A stretch of 34,051 nt of DNA from assembly GCA_029932365.1 (NCBI GenBank), contig JAOZQG010000011.1:1-34051 (forward strand), written 5' to 3'. Source of the stretch: a bacterium. Its GTDB lineage: Bacteria; 4484-113. How positions within the stretch are numbered: position 1 is the first letter of the stretch; each line of letters begins with the position of its first letter. Below the pieces are notes generated by a model that did no database searches, was not told where the DNA came from, and saw only the letters and a program-made list of their open reading frames with translations. The position numbers and the translations under genes are program-made. Shown one piece after another: positions 30,394-34,051 of the stretch.

Positions 30394-33300
30394 ATGGCTG
30401 GAAAGCACGTAACTATCGACGGAAACACCGCAGCGGCCTTTACCGCTCATGCCACAAACGAAGTAGTCGCCATCTACCCCATTACGCCATCCTCGGTTAT
30501 GGGAGAGCTGGCAGACGAATATTCCGCGCACGGCCGCACCAACGTGTGGGGGCAGATACCCACCGTAGTGGAACTGCAGTCCGAGGGCGGGGCCTCCGCC
30601 GCCATTCACGGAGCGCTCACCGGCGGCGCGCTGGCAACCACCTTCACCGCATCGCAGGGATTGCTGCTGATGATACCCAACATGTTTAAGATATCGGGAG
30701 AGCTGGCGCCGACCGTGTTCCATATCTCGGCGCGCTCAATTTCGTGCCAGGCGCTTTCCATATTCGGCGACCATTCGGACATTATGTGCGCACGCTCCGC
30801 CGGCTTTGGCATAATTTTATCCGGCAGTCCGCAGGAAGTTACGGACAACGCGCTGGTGGCGCAGCGGGCTACGCTCAAAAGCCGCATCCCCTTCCTGCAG
30901 GCCTTTGACGGCTTCCGCACCTCCCACGAAATACAGAAGATTGAAGAGATCCCCTACGACGTGATGCGGGACATGATTGACGAAGAAGACATTGTCGCCG
31001 TGCGCGAGCGCGCGCTTAGGCCGGAGAATCCCACGATGCGCGGCACGGCGCAGAATCCCGACCTTTACTTTCAGGGACGCGAAGCGGTCAATCCCTACTA
31101 CGACAGGTGCCCCGAAATCGTGCAGGAGGCGTACGATAAATTCGCCGGCTTCACCGGCCGCCAGTACAGGCTGTTCGACTACTACGGCGCGCCCGACGCC
31201 GAAGTCGTGATGGTCATTATGGGCAGCGGCGCGGAAACCGCCGAAGAAGCGGTCACCTACATGCATGAAACCGAGCGCAAAAAGTGCGGACTGATCAAAG
31301 TGCGCCTGTACCGACCCTTCTCGTCCAGGCACCTGCTGGAAGCGCTGCCGGATACGGTGAAGGTAGTGGTAGCGATGGACCGCACCAAGGAGCCCGGTAG
31401 CGACGGCGAGCCGCTGTATCTTGACGTGAGCAACACGTGCGTCGAAGGGACGCGCCAGGGCAAATTCAAGTCCATGCCGCGCGTCATCGGCGGACGCTAC
31501 GGGCTGAGCTCTAAGGAGTTCACTCCGGCGATGGTCAAGGCGGCGTTTAAGCACGCCTGGAGCGAAGACCCCTTCACCGGATTCACCGTGGGCATTCACG
31601 ACGACGTGACGCACCGCTCGCTGGACTTCTCGGAGGAGATTGATTCCGAGCACCCGTCCACCTATCGCGCCAAGTTCTACGGCCTGGGCGCGGACGGCAC
31701 TGTCGGCGCCAGCAAAAATACCATCAAGGTATTCGGCGAAAATACCGACAAGTACGTGCAGGGGTTCTTCGTTTACGACTCCAAAAAGGCCGGCGGCGTG
31801 ACCTGCTCGCACCTGCGGTTCTCTGACGAGCCGATTAAGAGCACATATCTCATTGCCAAGCCCGACTTTGTGGCCATCCACGCGGAGAGCTTTCTCGGCC
31901 GCATTGACGTATTGAAGGGCATCAAGGAAGGCGGAACCGTGCTGATAAACACCTACGTCCCGCCGGAGAAGCTCTTCAACAGCCTGCCCCGGCGCGAGCA
32001 GGAAGCCATCATCGGCAAAAAGCTCAAGCTTTACTGCATCAACGCCTACGAAATAGCCAAGGAACTGGGCATACCCGGAAGGATTAACACCACGATGCAG
32101 GCCGCGTTCTTCAAAGTTTCCGACGTTATGCCAGAAGACGTTTATACCAGGGCGATTGAGGGTGCGATCACCAAGACCTACTCCACCAAGGGCAAGGAAG
32201 TCGTGGAGATGAACATCGCCGCGTTCCGCAAGGGCAAGGAGATGGTGGTCCAGGCTCCGGTGCCCGACAAAATCACCGTTTCCGGCGCGGAACTGGAGCC
32301 AATTGAAATCGAAGATCCGGTAATCCACGAGTTCTACGATGAAGTCATCGGCCCGGTAATCAAGCAGGAGGGCGACGTGGTTCCCGTTTCACGGATGCCG
32401 GCGGACGGGGCTTTTCCCACGGCGACTTCGCAGTACGAGAAGCGCTCCATCGCCACCCACCTGCCGAAGTGGAATCCGGAGTTTTGCATCCAGTGCGGCT
32501 GGTGCTCATTCGTGTGCCCGCATGCGGCGATAAGAGTGAAGGTTCACCCCAAGTCCGAAATCCAGCTTTCCGACGAGCTTTACGTCACCATTCCCTACAA
32601 GGACAAGCAGGCCACCGAAAACGACGTTTACCGGGTGCAGGTCTTCCCCGACGACTGCACCGGCTGCGAGGCCTGCGTGGAGTACTGCCCGGGCAAGGAG
32701 ACGGTGGACAAGACGGAAACCGGCCGCAAGGCGCTGGAGATGGTGCTGAAGGGCGAGGTGCAGGAAAACGCCCAGACGACGGTAAAGGAGTTTCTGCGCC
32801 TGCCGGAGACCGACGAGAAATTCATCAAGATTACCACCGCCAAGGGCAGCCAGTTCAGGCGCCCGCTCCTGGAGTTCAGCGGCGCGTGCGGCGGCTGCGG
32901 CGAAACCCCGTATATAAAGCTGGTAACCCAGCTCTTCGGCGACCGGATGATGCAGGCCAACGCCACCGGCTGCTCCTCCATCTGGGGAGGCACCGCGCCG
33001 GTCTCGCCGTTCTGCGCAAACGAGAAGGGGCACGGCCCCGCCTGGTCCAGCTCGCTGTTTGAGGACGCTGCCGAGTTCGGCTACGGGATGCGACTGGCGG
33101 TAAACGCGCTGCACGTTAAAGCCTACGCCATGCGCGAGCAGCTTCTCGCCGATGGCGACATCCCTGGCGAGATAAAAGACCGGCTGGCCAGGCTGCATAC
33201 CATAGAGGAGCAGTACGCGGATCCCGCGAACATCAGGGCCAACCAGGAAATCACCGCTGAGCTGGAGACGGTCGTCCAGCGCTCCAATGGAAAACGCTCG

Positions 33301-34035
33301 CCGAAGCTGGCCTACCTCAAGGAGATGCTTCCCTACTTCGTCAAGAAGTCCGTCTGGGGAGTGGGCGGAGACGGCTGGGCCTACGACATCGGCTATGGCG
33401 GCCTGGACCACGTGCTGGCGTCCGGCGACGACGTGAACCTGCTGGTGCTCGACACGGAGGTCTATTCCAACACCGGCGGGCAGCGCTCCAAGGCCACGCC
33501 TATGTCCGCGGTGGCCAAGTTCGCCAGCGCGGGCAAGCAGACCGCCAAGAAAGACCTGGGTCTGATGGCGATGGCTTATCGCTCGGCCTACGTTGCCAGC
33601 GTCTGTTACAGCGCCAAGCCGGGGCAGGTGGTGAAGGCGCTGCTGGAAGCCGAATCCTTCCCCGGGACTTCGCTAATCATCTGCTACAGCCACTGCATTG
33701 AGCACGGCTTCCCGCTGCAGACCGTGGGCGAGCAGGGCAAGCTCGCGGTGGAGTCAGGCTACTGGCCGCTTTACCGCTACGATCCCCGGCTCATCGACGA
33801 GGGCAAGAACCCGCTCCAGCTTGATATGAAGGAGCCCAAGTACACCTTCCGCGACTATGCGATGAAGGAAAACCGCTTCCGCCGGCTCCTGCGCGAGTTC
33901 CCCGAAGAGGGGGAGGTGCTGCTGGCCCAGGCGGAGCTTTCGGTTCACCGCCGCTGGCTGTTCTACAAGGCTCTTTCCGAAATGGACTACTCCGACTTCG
34001 CCGCGAAAGTGGAAGAAGCCGTCACCGCCTCGTAG
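30394..34035 (+). CDS. nifJ: Pyruvate:ferredoxin (flavodoxin) oxidoreductase, one-chain type
   Basis: 1213 aa. Converts pyruvate and CoA to acetyl-CoA, CO2 and reduced ferredoxin, a key step of anaerobic metabolism. The N-terminal substrate domain begins with DGNTAAAFTAHATNEV and YPITPSS. A ferredoxin-like domain carries two 4Fe-4S motifs, Cys698/701/704/708 (CIQCGWCSFVCP) and Cys755/758/761/765 (CTGCEACVEYCP). The TPP-binding domain holds Cys832 and Cys835 (ACGGCG), Cys860 (ATGCSSIWGG) and Cys1071, placed like the ligands of the third cluster, and GDGWAYDIGYGGLDH with the TPP/Mg region to SNTGGQ. All domains are intact. The ATG at 30394 has GGAGGAAGG directly upstream; an earlier in-frame TTG at 30382 overlaps this site and is rejected. 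It could also act on other 2-oxoacids, but the length and motifs favour pyruvate. Confidence 0.96.
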   Translation: MAGKHVTIDGNTAAAFTAHATNEVVAIYPITPSSVMGELADEYSAHGRTNVWGQIPTVVELQSEGGASAAIHGALTGGALATTFTASQGLLLMIPNMFKISGELAPTVFHISARSISCQALSIFGDHSDIMCARSAGFGIILSGSPQEVTDNALVAQRATLKSRIPFLQAFDGFRTSHEIQKIEEIPYDVMRDMIDEEDIVAVRERALRPENPTMRGTAQNPDLYFQGREAVNPYYDRCPEIVQEAYDKFAGFTGRQYRLFDYYGAPDAEVVMVIMGSGAETAEEAVTYMHETERKKCGLIKVRLYRPFSSRHLLEALPDTVKVVVAMDRTKEPGSDGEPLYLDVSNTCVEGTRQGKFKSMPRVIGGRYGLSSKEFTPAMVKAAFKHAWSEDPFTGFTVGIHDDVTHRSLDFSEEIDSEHPSTYRAKFYGLGADGTVGASKNTIKVFGENTDKYVQGFFVYDSKKAGGVTCSHLRFSDEPIKSTYLIAKPDFVAIHAESFLGRIDVLKGIKEGGTVLINTYVPPEKLFNSLPRREQEAIIGKKLKLYCINAYEIAKELGIPGRINTTMQAAFFKVSDVMPEDVYTRAIEGAITKTYSTKGKEVVEMNIAAFRKGKEMVVQAPVPDKITVSGAELEPIEIEDPVIHEFYDEVIGPVIKQEGDVVPVSRMPADGAFPTATSQYEKRSIATHLPKWNPEFCIQCGWCSFVCPHAAIRVKVHPKSEIQLSDELYVTIPYKDKQATENDVYRVQVFPDDCTGCEACVEYCPGKETVDKTETGRKALEMVLKGEVQENAQTTVKEFLRLPETDEKFIKITTAKGSQFRRPLLEFSGACGGCGETPYIKLVTQLFGDRMMQANATGCSSIWGGTAPVSPFCANEKGHGPAWSSSLFEDAAEFGYGMRLAVNALHVKAYAMREQLLADGDIPGEIKDRLARLHTIEEQYADPANIRANQEITAELETVVQRSNGKRSPKLAYLKEMLPYFVKKSVWGVGGDGWAYDIGYGGLDHVLASGDDVNLLVLDTEVYSNTGGQRSKATPMSAVAKFASAGKQTAKKDLGLMAMAYRSAYVASVCYSAKPGQVVKALLEAESFPGTSLIICYSHCIEHGFPLQTVGEQGKLAVESGYWPLYRYDPRLIDEGKNPLQLDMKEPKYTFRDYAMKENRFRRLLREFPEEGEVLLAQAELSVHRRWLFYKALSEMDYSDFAAKVEEAVTAS

Positions 34036-34051
34036 CTGAACGGGTGGCGCG

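Noticed and set aside
30817-32328. A 503-codon open frame on the minus strand opposite the oxidoreductase gene
   Set aside because: It is antisense to a strongly conserved protein, has no ribosome site or recognisable domain, and long antisense frames are expected in GC-rich genes.
1-34051. CRISPR array, insertion sequence, prophage or defence island
   Set aside because: No regularly spaced repeats, transposase, integrase, phage structural or nuclease-effector genes are visible; the gene content is housekeeping and envelope.

Overview
This window is a stretch of bacterial chromosome with high GC content and dense coding. It holds about 22 protein genes plus one gene cut by the left edge. I see no rRNA, tRNA, CRISPR array, transposase or phage gene. 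The organism looks like a diderm bacterium that makes lipid A: it has BamA with three POTRA repeats and a barrel, LpxD, and several exported or lipidated proteins. It also carries Terrabacteria-like traits: a DivIVA-type protein, an Amj-type flippase, a BsuPI domain, and the order secD-secF-recJ-relA-dtd familiar from Firmicutes and relatives. A one-chain pyruvate:ferredoxin oxidoreductase and flavin-dependent ThyX fit an anaerobic or low-oxygen life. A diderm Terrabacteria lineage (Armatimonadota-like, for example) would fit, but the phylum cannot be fixed from this sequence alone.

Layout. 1-850: a cut lipoprotein gene and def (peptide deformylase), both minus strand, divergent from 848-5573, which holds an M20 amidohydrolase followed by dnaE. 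5690-9656: a minus-strand BMP-like lipoprotein, divergent from an HD-GYP membrane protein, then thyX and an unknown lipoprotein. 9745-11986: an alpha/beta hydrolase convergent with hslU, which has no hslV beside it. 11987-12496: a 510-base mostly non-coding stretch with palindromes, short repeats and one possible small ORF. 12497-19730: secD, secF, recJ, relA/spoT and dtd, tightly packed. 19727-23811 (minus): a 5'-nucleotidase-like protein that has lost its catalytic residues and gained a BsuPI domain, then a putative lipid II flippase (Amj), then miaA. 23921-28746 (plus): an unknown single-pass protein, bamA, an unknown exported barrel-like protein and lpxD, an outer-membrane biogenesis cluster. 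28749-30039 (minus): divIVA-like gene then an HD-domain phosphohydrolase. 30040-30393: a structured leader. 30394-34035: pyruvate:ferredoxin oxidoreductase.

Most of the content is housekeeping. The parts most likely to be new are (a) the catalytically dead 5'-nucleotidase/BsuPI protein whose stop overlaps the start of the Amj-type flippase, (b) the unknown exported protein between bamA and lpxD, where Skp/OmpH often sits, (c) SecF with a long acidic periplasmic insert and a basic tail, and (d) the dyad and hairpins ahead of the oxidoreductase. Promoters are easy to see: a near-perfect TATAAT lies 8-32 bases before many starts, usually with no good -35 box, which implies short or absent leaders on several mRNAs.
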